Position numbers and translations under genes: made by a program. The notes under the pieces were generated by a model. The model saw only the letters and a program-made list of their open reading frames with translations, was not told where the DNA came from and searched no databases. 64,000 nt of DNA from Nocardioides insulae DSM 17944 (GTDB taxonomy: Bacteria > Actinomycetota > Actinomycetes > Propionibacteriales > Nocardioidaceae): assembly GCF_000422825.1 (NCBI RefSeq), contig NZ_KE383928.1, positions 372,001-436,000 of the forward strand. The letters run 5' to 3'. How positions within the stretch are numbered: the first letter of the stretch is position 1; each line of letters opens with the position of its first letter. Below are positions 34,703 to 43,011 of this stretch, piece by piece.

Positions 34703-35341
34703 ATGCGGATCACCAAGTTCGGCCATGCCTGCGTGCGGATCGAGAGCGACGGGACCACGGTGGTGATCGACCCGGGCGGGTTCACCGAACCGGAGGCGGT
34801 CGACGGCGCGGATGCCGTGCTGATCACCCACGAGCACGCCGACCACTGGACCCCCGAGATGCTGCGCGCCACCTCCGCCCCGGTCTTCACCATCGGCGCG
34901 GTCGCCCGGCAGATCAGGGAGCAGGCACCCGAGGTCGCCGAGCGTACGACGGTGGTCGACCCGGGGGAGTCGTTCACCGCCGCCGGGGTCGCGGTGAGCG
35001 TGCTCAACGAGAAGCACGCGATCATCCACCCCGAACTGCCGCACTTCGACAACTCCGGCTACCTGCTCGAGGTCGAGGGGCAGCGGCTCTTCCACCCCGG
35101 GGATGCCCTCGACGGACCGGGCCGGGAGATCGACCTGCTGATGCTGCCGGTCAGCGCACCGTGGGCGCGGTCGATGGACCTCATCGAGTTCGCCCGCTCG
35201 GTCGGAGCGCCACGGAACCTCGCCGTCCACGACGCGATCTATTCCGAGATCGGCTCGGCGGTCTTCGACAAGCAGGTCGTCCCGTTCCTGGAGAAGGACG
35301 GGCTCAGCTACACCCGCCTCGCCTCCGGCCAGGACCTGTGA
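34703..35341 (+). CDS. Metallo-beta-lactamase-fold hydrolase
   Basis: A 212-residue protein of the UlaG-like branch. FGHACVRIE at the N-terminus, ITHEHADHW near residue 41 (HxHxDH metal motif), FHPGDALDGPG near 132 and AVHDAIYSEIG near 175 provide the two-metal site. Start ATG 34703 has TAGATT ending 6 nt upstream and no ribosome-binding site: leaderless is likely. Substrate unknown; such proteins are often annotated Zn-dependent hydrolase or L-ascorbate lactonase-like. Confidence 0.83.
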   Translation: MRITKFGHACVRIESDGTTVVIDPGGFTEPEAVDGADAVLITHEHADHWTPEMLRATSAPVFTIGAVARQIREQAPEVAERTTVVDPGESFTAAGVAVSVLNEKHAIIHPELPHFDNSGYLLEVEGQRLFHPGDALDGPGREIDLLMLPVSAPWARSMDLIEFARSVGAPRNLAVHDAIYSEIGSAVFDKQVVPFLEKDGLSYTRLASGQDL

Positions 35342-35510
35342 CGCGGCCCGGACCGGTTCGGCCACGGCGCACGTCGGGTCCTGACCGGACCAGCACGGGG
35401 CACCACGGGATCGTCCAGGACCCACCCGGTCCCGGGGCAGATGGTCCCGGGCCACCCGTCGCCGGACCACCCGGTCCCGGGGCACATGGGGCCTGCGGCA
35501 CGATGGACCC

Positions 35511-35789
35511 ATGCCGATCTTCGCCGTGACCTACGCCTACACCTCCGACACCGACTCGCTCGACCGGGTCCGGCCGGAGCATCGCCGGTTCCTCGCCGAC
35601 CAGCCCGACCTCCTGCTCAGTGGTCCCACCGACGACAACGGCGCCCTGCTGGTCTTCGAAGGCGCGAGCCGGGAGGCGGTCGAGGGACTGCTCGACCAAG
35701 ACCCCTTCTACGCTGCCGGGCTCGTCGTCGAGCGCAGCACCGCCGCCTGGAACCCCGTCCTCGGCTCGCTGCGCGATCACCTGGGCTGA
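35511..35789 (+). CDS. YciI-like protein
   Basis: A 92-residue ferredoxin-like alpha-beta protein. TYAYTSDTDSLDRVRPEHRR, FLADQ.PDLLLSGP and LLDQDPFYAAGLV match YciI, in which the His (here in PEHRRF) and Asp (DQDPF) are the putative catalytic pair. The CACGAT box ends 6 nt before ATG 35511 with no ribosome-binding site. Its last 26 coding bases are copied downstream of the stop. Confidence 0.83.
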   Translation: MPIFAVTYAYTSDTDSLDRVRPEHRRFLADQPDLLLSGPTDDNGALLVFEGASREAVEGLLDQDPFYAAGLVVERSTAAWNPVLGSLRDHLG

Positions 35790-35832
35790 CCCGGATCTAG
35801 CCGGAGCCCGTCCTCGGCTCGCTGCGCGATCA
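35754..35832 (+). repeat. Duplicated 3' end of the YciI gene
   Basis: A 26-bp segment beginning CCCGTCCTCGGCTCGCTGCG at 35754-35779 recurs exactly at 35807-35832, 53 bp further on and outside the coding region. It looks like the remnant of a partial tandem duplication. Confidence 0.9.
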
Positions 35833-35876
35833 ACCTGACTGACGCGGAGCGCGGCAGTCGGCGGGGTGTCCGGTTC

Positions 35877-35905
35877 GCCCTTCCGGGGTGGGACCCCGGA
35901 AGGGC
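35877..35905. terminator. Strong hairpin terminator between convergent genes
   Basis: GCCCTTCCGGGGT (35877-35889), a GGG loop, and ACCCCGGAAGGGC (35893-35905): a perfect 13-bp stem placed between the YciI gene and the oppositely oriented ligase gene. It can serve both directions; there is no T tract, as is common for actinobacterial terminators. Confidence 0.7.
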
Positions 35906-35970
35906 TCTCGCCGTACCGGCGAGGCGGCCGGGATCCCCGGCACCGTGATCTCCTGACGGGAGCGCCTGCC

Positions 35971-37530
35971 CTACTGCTGGGCGAACTGCGAGCGCAGCGC
36001 CCGTTTGTCCAACTTGCCGACCGCGGTCTGCGGCAGCGCGTCGAGGAACTCGATCCGCTTGGGTGCCTGGACCGGGCCCTTGTGGGTGCGCACCAGGGAG
36101 ATGAGGTGATCGGCGTCCACGGAGCCACCGGGGCGCAGCACCACCGCGGCGGTCACGGCCTCGCCCCACTTCTCGTCGGGCGTGCCGAACACCGCCACCT
36201 GGCCGACCGCGGGATGCTCGGCGATCACGTTCTCCACCTCGCTGGGGAAGACGTTGAAGCCGCCGGTGACGATCATGTCCTTCTTGCGATCGACGATCCG
36301 GAGGAACCCGTCCGGGTCCTTCACCGCGACGTCACCGGTGTGGAGCCAACCGTCGGCGAAGACCTCGCGGTTCAACTCCTCCCGATTCAGGTACCCGTCC
36401 ATCACCAGGGGGCCGCGCACGCAGATCTCGCCGGGCTCCCCGTCGGGCACGGGCCGGTTGGCGTCGTCGAGCAGCTGGACATCGAGCCAGGGCACGGGTC
36501 GCCCGCAGGAGGCGAGGCGCCGCAGGTCGTTCGGGTCGTGCTCGGAGCGGCGCATCACCGTCACGGTCATCGGTGACTCGGCCTGCCCGTAGAACTGGAA
36601 GAACACCGGTCCGATCCGCTCGATGGCCTCCTTCAGCCGGGTGGGCGACATCAGGGAGGCGCCGTAGAAGACCGTCTCCAGGCTGGACAGGTCGTAGGAA
36701 TCGAAATCGGGGTGGTCCAGCAGGGCGTAGATCATCGTCGGGACCAGCATCATGCAGGTGATCCGATGGTCCTCGATCGCCTTCAGGACGCTGCCGGGAT
36801 CGAAGTGCGACATCACCACCATGCTGCCGTTCTTGATCACGGTCGGGGCGAACAGGCTGCCCCCCGCATGGCTGAGGGGTACGACGGCCAGCACCCGTGG
36901 CTCGATCGGCCACTCCCAGTCGCTGAGCATGATCGACAGCGCCGTGGCCGAGACCCGCGGTGAGCCCGGGATCGCCTTGGGGGTGCCGGTGGTGCCCCCG
37001 GAGTAGGACAGCCGGGTGATCGCGTCCGGTGAGACCACCGGTGGGACGAGTTCGGCCTCCTCGAAGCCGTCGGCTGCTGCGAGCAGGTCGTTCCCGACCT
37101 CGCCCTCACCCAGCGAGAGGATCGCCTTGAAGCTGTGTCGTCCGTCCAGTTCGACGGCGCGGTCCCCGAAGGAGCGGGGGTCGTAGATGAGGACCTCCAC
37201 CTCGCCGTCCTCGATCGCGAACAGATGGTCGTCCGCGGATCCCATCGGGTGCAGCGCCACCAGGCAACCGCCGGCGAAGCCGAGGGCGTTGTGTAGCAGC
37301 AGCACCTCGATGGAGTTGCCGGACAAGAGCGCGACGCGCATCCCCTCACCGACGCCGGCGGCCCGGAGCGCCTGATGGAGCTGGCTGATCCGGCGCAGCA
37401 GGTCCCCGCCGGTCCAGGCCGTGCCACCCACCATCTCCACGACGGTCCGGTCCCGGTCCCGGGCCAGGGCGTTGACCACCGGCGACTGCGCGTACGTCGC
37501 GGGGTGGCGGGGTGCCTGGAGCGCGCTCAT
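35971..37530 (-). CDS. Acyl-CoA synthetase (class I adenylate-forming)
   Basis: A 519-residue fatty-acid/aromatic-acid CoA ligase. RLSYSGGTTGTPKAIPG near residue 173, YGQAESPMTVT near 315, HTGDVAVKDPDGFLRIVDRK near 395 and the terminal lysine region LPQTAVGKLDKRALR near 500 are seen. It should activate the entry substrate of this operon. ATG 37530 overlaps the stop of a micro-ORF by ATGA. It is last in the minus-strand operon that begins at the oxidoreductase and ends at the strong terminator. Substrate not determinable. Confidence 0.87.
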   Translation of the reverse strand: MSALQAPRHPATYAQSPVVNALARDRDRTVVEMVGGTAWTGGDLLRRISQLHQALRAAGVGEGMRVALLSGNSIEVLLLHNALGFAGGCLVALHPMGSADDHLFAIEDGEVEVLIYDPRSFGDRAVELDGRHSFKAILSLGEGEVGNDLLAAADGFEEAELVPPVVSPDAITRLSYSGGTTGTPKAIPGSPRVSATALSIMLSDWEWPIEPRVLAVVPLSHAGGSLFAPTVIKNGSMVVMSHFDPGSVLKAIEDHRITCMMLVPTMIYALLDHPDFDSYDLSSLETVFYGASLMSPTRLKEAIERIGPVFFQFYGQAESPMTVTVMRRSEHDPNDLRRLASCGRPVPWLDVQLLDDANRPVPDGEPGEICVRGPLVMDGYLNREELNREVFADGWLHTGDVAVKDPDGFLRIVDRKKDMIVTGGFNVFPSEVENVIAEHPAVGQVAVFGTPDEKWGEAVTAAVVLRPGGSVDADHLISLVRTHKGPVQAPKRIEFLDALPQTAVGKLDKRALRSQFAQQ

Positions 37531-37607
37531 CGGGTGCCCTTCGTGCGGGGGGAGGTGAGGAGGTGGGACATGTCTGGGCTCCTGTGCTTGCGAAGAGGGT
37601 CAGTCAT
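37527..37607 (-). CDS. Micro-ORF bridging the SDR and ligase genes (26 aa, or 14 aa)
   Basis: On the minus strand ATG 37607 overlaps the SDR stop by 8 bp (ATGACTGA) and the frame stays open to TGA 37529-37527, overlapping the ligase ATG as ATGA. An inner in-frame ATG at 37571 is preceded by AGGAG at a good distance and gives MSHLLTSPRTKGTR. It exactly fills the only real gap in this operon. The peptide resembles nothing I know; a coupling function is the simplest reading. Confidence 0.4.
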   Translation of the reverse strand: MTDPLRKHRSPDMSHLLTSPRTKGTR

Positions 37608-38499
37608 TGGCGGGGACTCCGCGCAGGGTGTCGAGCAGGGCGTCCACGAACGGGGGATAGGCATTGACCCCGTTGGCCCGGCCGGTTCCGATCGCGGTGG
37701 CGAAGGCGCGGCTGCCCTCGTCGTCGTGGGCGGGGAGGACGTAGAGCGCGTCCTCCTCGATCGCGGTGAACACCCGCTCCGCGAGTTCCTCCGCCGGCAG
37801 GCCGGCCGAGACGCCGGCCTGCATCATCAGCTCCAGCGAGGTGAGCATCGAGTTGTCCCTACGGCGGGCGACGTCGTCCTGCAGGGTGGGGGGCGCGGTC
37901 TTCTCCGGTGTCATGATCCCGGACCGGGACATGCCGGGCAGCACCACGGTCACCCCGATGTTGGGCACCTCCTGGGCGCGCAGGTCGAGCCACAACGACT
38001 CGGTCAGTGCCAGCGCCGCGTGCTTGGTCATCGAGTAGGTACAGAATCCCGGGTTGACCGTGATCCCGGCCCCGGAGGACACGGTGACCACGTGGCACTC
38101 GTCGCCCTGGGCGATCATCCGCGGCACGAAGCTCCGGATGCCGTGGACGACGGAGAGTTGGTTGACGCCGACGACCCAGTTGTACTCCTCGGCGCTGGTC
38201 TCCCAGGAGACACCGGAGGCGAAGACCCCAGCGTTGTTGAACAGCAGATTGACCTTGCCGAAGCGCTGCACGGCCGCTGCGGCGAGAGCCTCGACGTCCT
38301 CGGCCTGCGACACGTCGGTCCGTACCGCCAGTACCTCGCCACCGGCACTCAACTCGGCCTCGGCGGACTCGAGGGCGTCCTCGCGCAGGTCGGCGATCAC
38401 CAGCTGGGATCCACGGGCCTGAGCGGCCTTGGCCAGCGCGAGCCCGAGCCCGCCCGCGCCTCCGGTCACGACGGTGACGGCGCCTTCGAAGTCCTTCAC
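37600..38499 (-). CDS. Short-chain dehydrogenase/reductase
   Basis: A 299-residue classical SDR. The cofactor motif is TGGAGGLGLALA near residue 12, with acidic IADLRED after strand 2 suggesting NAD(H); NNAG is near 92, the catalytic Ser in VTVSSGAGI near 143, and YSMTKHA (YxxxK) near 156. Starts at GTG 38499, three bases after the thiolase stop. In an acyl-CoA pathway it would oxidise a hydroxy intermediate. Confidence 0.87.
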   Translation of the reverse strand: MKDFEGAVTVVTGGAGGLGLALAKAAQARGSQLVIADLREDALESAEAELSAGGEVLAVRTDVSQAEDVEALAAAAVQRFGKVNLLFNNAGVFASGVSWETSAEEYNWVVGVNQLSVVHGIRSFVPRMIAQGDECHVVTVSSGAGITVNPGFCTYSMTKHAALALTESLWLDLRAQEVPNIGVTVVLPGMSRSGIMTPEKTAPPTLQDDVARRRDNSMLTSLELMMQAGVSAGLPAEELAERVFTAIEEDALYVLPAHDDEGSRAFATAIGTGRANGVNAYPPFVDALLDTLRGVPAND

Positions 38500-38502
38500 C
38501 GC

Positions 38503-39651
38503 TCAGACCCTCTCGAGGATGTGGATGGCGCACGAGGTGCCCATGCCGGGGCCGCCGCCGACGACGTGGGTGAGACCCAACCTCGCCCCGGCGACCTGCC
38601 GGTCCCCGGCCTCGCCGCGCAGATGGGTCGAGATCTCGTAGATGTTGGCGATGCCCGTCGCGCCGAGGGGGTGGCCCTTGGAGAGCAGCCCGCCGGAGAC
38701 GTTGACCGGGATGCGGCCGCCCAGCGCGGTGTCACCGCTGTCGATGAGCTTGCCGGCCTCCCCGTCGGCACACAGTCCCAGATTCTCGTAGTGGACGAGC
38801 TCGGCGGTGGCGAAGCAGTCGTGCAGTTCGACGAGGTCGAGATCCTCGGGCCCCACGCCGGCCCGCTCGTAGGCCCGCTCGGCGGCGACCCGGGTCGCGG
38901 CACTGAAGTCGGGCATCGCGAGTTGCCGTTCGGCGAACGGGGTGCTGCTCATCTCGGAGGCGCGGATCCGCACCGCGCGGTCCATCAGCCCCAGGCTGCG
39001 CACCTTCGACTCGGACATGAGTACGGCGGCGGCGGATCCGTCGACGTTGACCGAGCACATCAGCTTGGTGTTGGGCCAGGCGATCATCTCCGCACCGAGG
39101 ACCTCCTCGAGCGGAGTCTCCCGGCGGTACATCGACTTGGGGTTCAAGGTCGCATGGTGGTGGTTCTTCACCGACACCTTGGCGAACTGCTCCACCGTCG
39201 TGCCGTGCTTGCGCATGTGCTCGACCCCGATCTGGGCGAACATCGCCGGCATCGTGTTCGAGCCGATCAGGCCCTCGGGCGACGGGCCACTGCGCCCTCC
39301 CCCGAGCAGGCCCTTGCCCATCTGCTCCACGCCGACCGCGAGCACGGTGTCGTAGGCCCCTGCCTTCACCGACATCCAGGCGTTGTGGAAGGCGGTCGCC
39401 CCGGTGGCGCAGGCGTTCGCCACATTCGTGGCGGGGATCCCGGTCTGACCGATCTCGGCCAGGATGCGCTGGGCGACCATGCCTCCGGCCTGACCGAGGT
39501 TGCCGCAATAGAGCGCCTCGACGTCGCGGATCCCCAGGCCAGCATCGTCCAGGGCCAGCAGCGCGGACTCGGCGGCGAGACTCGGCACGGTCCGTTCGGG
39601 CAGGCGACCGAACCTGATCATGTCGGTGCCCACGATGTAGACGTCACTCAT
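38503..39651 (-). CDS. Thiolase-family (SCP-x/lipid-transfer type) protein
   Basis: A 382-residue thiolase-fold protein. The nucleophile region is ATNVANACATGATAFHNAW near residue 85; VELHDCFATAEL near 280 and SGGLLSKGHPLGATG near 330 give the other active-site His/Cys. This pattern fits the SCP-x/Ltp subgroup, which works together with a DUF35 zinc-ribbon/OB protein, encoded just upstream with an 8-bp overlap. Such pairs perform thiolytic or retro-aldol C-C cleavage of CoA esters (for example Ltp2 with a DUF35 partner in steroid degradation). Confidence 0.88.
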   Translation of the reverse strand: MSDVYIVGTDMIRFGRLPERTVPSLAAESALLALDDAGLGIRDVEALYCGNLGQAGGMVAQRILAEIGQTGIPATNVANACATGATAFHNAWMSVKAGAYDTVLAVGVEQMGKGLLGGGRSGPSPEGLIGSNTMPAMFAQIGVEHMRKHGTTVEQFAKVSVKNHHHATLNPKSMYRRETPLEEVLGAEMIAWPNTKLMCSVNVDGSAAAVLMSESKVRSLGLMDRAVRIRASEMSSTPFAERQLAMPDFSAATRVAAERAYERAGVGPEDLDLVELHDCFATAELVHYENLGLCADGEAGKLIDSGDTALGGRIPVNVSGGLLSKGHPLGATGIANIYEISTHLRGEAGDRQVAGARLGLTHVVGGGPGMGTSCAIHILERV

Positions 39652-40051
39652 CGCCAGTCTCCTTCGACGGCACGAACACGTAGGTGAGGTAGGGAAGGGT
39701 CTCCCCGGCGGGGATCTCCTCGCGGAACTCGACCCGCACCGGCAGGTCGAAGGTCACGGCGTCGGGGTCGATGTCGGCCAGGGTGCCCTTCAGGTGCGAC
39801 CCATCGTCCAGGTCGACGATGGCGTCGATGAAGGGGGTCGCCACCCCGGGAAAGCTGCGGTGGACCACGGTCCAGACGTAGACCCGGCCACTGTCGGCCA
39901 GGCGCAGCGACTCCAGCGACTCCCGCTCGGTGCATCGGGCGCACGCTTCCCGCGGCCCGACGAACACGTGCTCGCAGGCCCGGCAGCGGGTGCCGACCAG
40001 ATAGGGGCCGCTGTCGTCGCGCTCGATGATGGGGACCAGTGGTTCGCTCAT
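39644..40051 (-). CDS. DUF35 zinc-ribbon/OB-fold partner of thiolase
   Basis: A 135-residue protein. The zinc ribbon is GTRCRACEHVFVGPREACAR with CxxC...CxxC (residues 22-43); the OB domain follows (DSGRVYVWTVVHRSF, AIVDLDDGSHLKGTL). These proteins clamp CoA substrates for SCP-x thiolases. ATG 40051 overlaps the SDR stop (ATGA) and the stop overlaps the thiolase start by 8 bp, fixing a 1:1 gene pair. Confidence 0.88.
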   Translation of the reverse strand: MSEPLVPIIERDDSGPYLVGTRCRACEHVFVGPREACARCTERESLESLRLADSGRVYVWTVVHRSFPGVATPFIDAIVDLDDGSHLKGTLADIDPDAVTFDLPVRVEFREEIPAGETLPYLTYVFVPSKETGDE

Positions 40052-40905
40052 GCGGAGGCCTCCTCGGGTGCGAGCTCGGAGAGCAGGGCGAGGTGGATCG
40101 GCAGCAGCGCCTCGGGGTTCCAGGAGATGCGTTGCCCGACGGTGAGCCCGCCGTCGACGACCAGATGCGTGCCGGTGACGAAGGAGGCGTCGTCGCTGGC
40201 GAGGTAGAGCGCCGCTCCGGCGATGTCGGCGGGGACGCCGGCACGGCGCAGCGGCTGCATCTGTTCGGCACCGCTGCTCAGCGCGTCGGTCGTCGACTCC
40301 GCGGCAGCGCGGTCGAGGCCGGCGGCCATCCCGAAGATGGGCGTCACGACCACTCCCGGGCAGATCGCGTTGACCCGGATCTGGAGTCCGGCGAGCTCGG
40401 CGGCCGAGAGCTTCGAGAGGTGGATCAGGCCCGCCTTGGCCACGCCGTACGCGAGGCCCCAGCCTGCCTCCAGCCCGGCGATCGAGGCCATGTTCACCAC
40501 CGCGCCGCCACCTCGCGCCGCCATCAGGGGGGCCGCGTGCTTGGTCGCCAACATCGGCGCACGCAGCAGGAGGGCCTGGGTCCGGTCCCACGCGTCGCCG
40601 TCCATGTCGAGAGCGGTCATCGGCGGCCCGCTCGCGCCCGCGTTGTTGACCAGGACGTCGAGCCCGCCGAACACCTCCGCTGCGGCTGCGACGGCCGAGG
40701 CGATCTCGGCCTCGACGGTGACGTCGCAGTGTCGGTACGCGATCCGGTCTCCGAAGCGCTCCTCGAGGGCGGTGGCCTTGTCGTCCTGGACGTCGGCCAC
40801 GAGGACCCGGGCGCCCTCGGCGACGAATCGCTCCACGATGCCCAGGCCGATCCCTGATGCGCCGCCCGTGACCAGGGCGATCTTCTCGTGTAACCGGTTG
40901 CTCAT
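40048..40905 (-). CDS. Short-chain dehydrogenase/reductase
   Basis: A 285-residue classical SDR with TGGASGIGLGIVERF near residue 14, VADVQDD after strand 2 (NAD preference), NNAGASG near 88, the serine strand VVNMASIAGLEAG near 140 and YGVAKAG (YxxxK) near 156. It overlaps the oxidoreductase stop by 4 bp and the DUF35 gene by 4 bp. Likely a 3-hydroxyacyl-CoA or hydroxy-ring dehydrogenase. Confidence 0.88.
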   Translation of the reverse strand: MSNRLHEKIALVTGGASGIGLGIVERFVAEGARVLVADVQDDKATALEERFGDRIAYRHCDVTVEAEIASAVAAAAEVFGGLDVLVNNAGASGPPMTALDMDGDAWDRTQALLLRAPMLATKHAAPLMAARGGGAVVNMASIAGLEAGWGLAYGVAKAGLIHLSKLSAAELAGLQIRVNAICPGVVVTPIFGMAAGLDRAAAESTTDALSSGAEQMQPLRRAGVPADIAGAALYLASDDASFVTGTHLVVDGGLTVGQRISWNPEALLPIHLALLSELAPEEASA

Positions 40906-42920
40906 GCGATGCTCCTGGAGAGGTAGGCGGCTTCATGGATGGCGTTGGCGTAGGACCGCGGGGTGCGGGCATCCCCGATGACGTGCACGGTGATCGGCAG
41001 GCCGTGGAAGGCACGCTCGAACGTGGTGTCGCGCTCCCGACCCGCGCAGATCACCAGGGTGTCGGCCTCGATCCGGAGCTCGCCGTCGGCGCCGGTGAAC
41101 ACGGCGGCCCCCTCTTCGGCGGCGGTCAGCTCCAGTCCCGGCTCCACGGCGAGGCCGAGCGCGGCGAGCATGCCCGCGATCGCTAGAGCGCGGGAGCCGA
41201 TGTAGTTGGCCGGCGCATAGGCGGGTCCGGGGTCGATCAGGCGCACCTGGTGACCCCGCCGCTGATAGTCGAGGGCCAGTTCGGCGCCCTCGCCGGCGCC
41301 GTACACGAGGACGCGTCCGCCGATTCTCGGCGGATCGGTGTGCCGCATCGCCTCGTCGATGCTCACCGCGAATCCGGTCGCCCGCGCCTGCGCCAGGCCG
41401 GGCACGCTGAGCTCGACGGGTCTGGCACCGGTGGCGACCACCACCACGTCGGGCTTCTCCGCGAGCACGGTGTCGGTGTCGGCCGTCGTCCCGAGCCGCA
41501 GGTCCACGCCCGACTTGGCGATCATCGTGCGGTGGTAGGCGGGCTGGTAGGCCAGCATCTCCATGTTGGGCAGTCCCGGATAGTTGCCCGCCCAGTCCAT
41601 GACGCCTCCGAGGGACTGGCCCTTCTCGAACAGCACCACCTCGTGGCCGATCTCGTCTGCGGTCAGGGCGTACTCCATCCCGCCCGAGCCGCCGCCCACG
41701 ACCACGACCTTCCGCGGCCGGGTGGTCCGCACGATGCGGTACTCGTCGTCGCGGCCGAACGAGGGGTTCTGGGCCGACCCGGCCCACCCCTTGCCGAAGA
41801 TGTTGCCCTGCAGCAGGGAGGCCCCGGTGTGGGTCGAGAGCCGGATCTCGTCCTCGCGGCCCTGCTCCATCTTGATCGGGAAGTCGGGGTCGTCCAGGGA
41901 GAGTCGGCACACCGCGGCGAAGTCGGCCCCGGCTTCGTCGACCATCGTGCGCAGGTGGTCGGGGGTGATCAGGTTGGCAGAGCCGATCAGCGGCATGTCG
42001 ATCCCGCGCTTGCGGAGTTCCTCGCGCAGGGTCGCGATGTTGTCCTTGTTGACGACCTTCGGGGTGTAGAAGGACGGACCGATGAACTCGGTCGAGTGGA
42101 CGTCGGGACGCCGGCTCGGCGCGCCCAGCATCGAACCGAAGGTGCAGTCCAGGGCGGCGATGCCGAGGGCGTGCAGCCGAGGGGCGTAGTGCTCGGCGAA
42201 GTACTCGATGTCGTAGCCGCCCTCGAGGTTCTCGTCGCAGCACAGGCGGGGGATGAGCGGGAAGTCCTTGCCACACAGCTCCTGGGTCCGCTCGATGATC
42301 GCCTCGCACAGGTAGAAGCGGTCGGCGTACTTGTCGGTGCGCCCCTGGTTGGACAGGAGGGACAGGTTGGTGTGGGGGAGCGACCCGTGGCAGAAGTGGA
42401 AGGAGAGGAAGTCGAATCCCGCCTCCTTCGCACGGCGCCCGGCCTGCGCGAAGCTCTCGACGATGTCGTCGTAGACCTCGGTCGGTACGACGCCGCTGCG
42501 GGGGTTGCCGATGACGTACTTGTCGCTCGGGCCCCACGCGGTGGTGCCGGGGATCCACCCCTTGCCGGGCTCCAGCGGCACCGAGGTGCCCAGTCCTGGA
42601 ATGAGGCCCCCGTAGAAGAGCTGGATCCCGGCGAGGGCGTCGTTGTTCTTGATCGCGGAGACCGTGTCGCGCAGGTCGATCACGTAGTCCTCGTCGTAGA
42701 GGCCGAGCATGCGCTCGTTGATCAGGCCGTCTCGTCGTACGCAGGTGGCGCCCACGATCACCGCCGAGTAGCCGCCGGCCGCGAGCGTCCCGTAGGCGGC
42801 GGCGAGGCGGCGGGTGGCATACCCCGCCGGGTCGGACATGTTGAGTGTCGTGGGCGCGTGGATGATCCGGTTCTTGAACCGCAGACCCCCCGCCTCGAAC
42901 GGTTCGAAGAGCTTGTCCAA
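40902..42920 (-). CDS. Old-yellow-enzyme/2,4-dienoyl-CoA reductase-like oxidoreductase lacking [4Fe-4S] cysteines
   Basis: A 672-residue flavoenzyme. Residues 1-340 are the FMN TIM barrel (KLFEPFEAGGLRFKNRIIHA; HFCHGSLPHTNLSLLSNQGR); residues 385-665 are the FAD/NAD(P)H part (VVVVGGGSGGMEYALTA; VYGAGEGAELALDYQ). Where FadH, BaiCD and TMADH carry CxxCNxxC and a distal Cys, this protein reads DEIRLSTHTGASLL and AGSAQNPSFG, with no cysteine (about 41755-41850). Start TTG 42920 is chosen because GGGAGG is 8 nt upstream, the family begins just before KLFEP, and the longer GTG 42959 lies in the TetR operator. Expected role: reduction of an enoyl or dienoyl CoA-type double bond. Confidence 0.83.
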   Translation of the reverse strand: MDKLFEPFEAGGLRFKNRIIHAPTTLNMSDPAGYATRRLAAAYGTLAAGGYSAVIVGATCVRRDGLINERMLGLYDEDYVIDLRDTVSAIKNNDALAGIQLFYGGLIPGLGTSVPLEPGKGWIPGTTAWGPSDKYVIGNPRSGVVPTEVYDDIVESFAQAGRRAKEAGFDFLSFHFCHGSLPHTNLSLLSNQGRTDKYADRFYLCEAIIERTQELCGKDFPLIPRLCCDENLEGGYDIEYFAEHYAPRLHALGIAALDCTFGSMLGAPSRRPDVHSTEFIGPSFYTPKVVNKDNIATLREELRKRGIDMPLIGSANLITPDHLRTMVDEAGADFAAVCRLSLDDPDFPIKMEQGREDEIRLSTHTGASLLQGNIFGKGWAGSAQNPSFGRDDEYRIVRTTRPRKVVVVGGGSGGMEYALTADEIGHEVVLFEKGQSLGGVMDWAGNYPGLPNMEMLAYQPAYHRTMIAKSGVDLRLGTTADTDTVLAEKPDVVVVATGARPVELSVPGLAQARATGFAVSIDEAMRHTDPPRIGGRVLVYGAGEGAELALDYQRRGHQVRLIDPGPAYAPANYIGSRALAIAGMLAALGLAVEPGLELTAAEEGAAVFTGADGELRIEADTLVICAGRERDTTFERAFHGLPITVHVIGDARTPRSYANAIHEAAYLSRSIA

Positions 42921-42958
42921 GTCCTGACCTCCCAGTCGGAGCGACGCCGCGAGGGGCA

Positions 42959-42992
42959 CCTAAGTCGTGTGACTTAGGTCATACGACTCAGG
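42959..42992. promoter_or_regulatory. TetR-type operator in the divergent promoter
   Basis: CCTAAGTCGTGTGACTTAGG (42959-42978) is a palindrome with perfect 8-bp arms and a 4-bp spacer. A third half-site GACTCAGG follows at 42985-42992, 14 bp after the second. A TATAGT -10 box for the tetR gene lies at 42997-43002. The placement suggests the regulator represses both itself and the catabolic operon. Confidence 0.75.
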
Positions 42993-43011
42993 AAGCTATA
43001 GTCCCGTCGTC

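Noticed and set aside
40902-42959. Start of the reductase at GTG 42959
   Set aside because: That codon lies within the TetR operator palindrome and has no ribosome-binding site, whereas TTG 42920 has GGGAGG 8 nt upstream and fits the family N-terminus.
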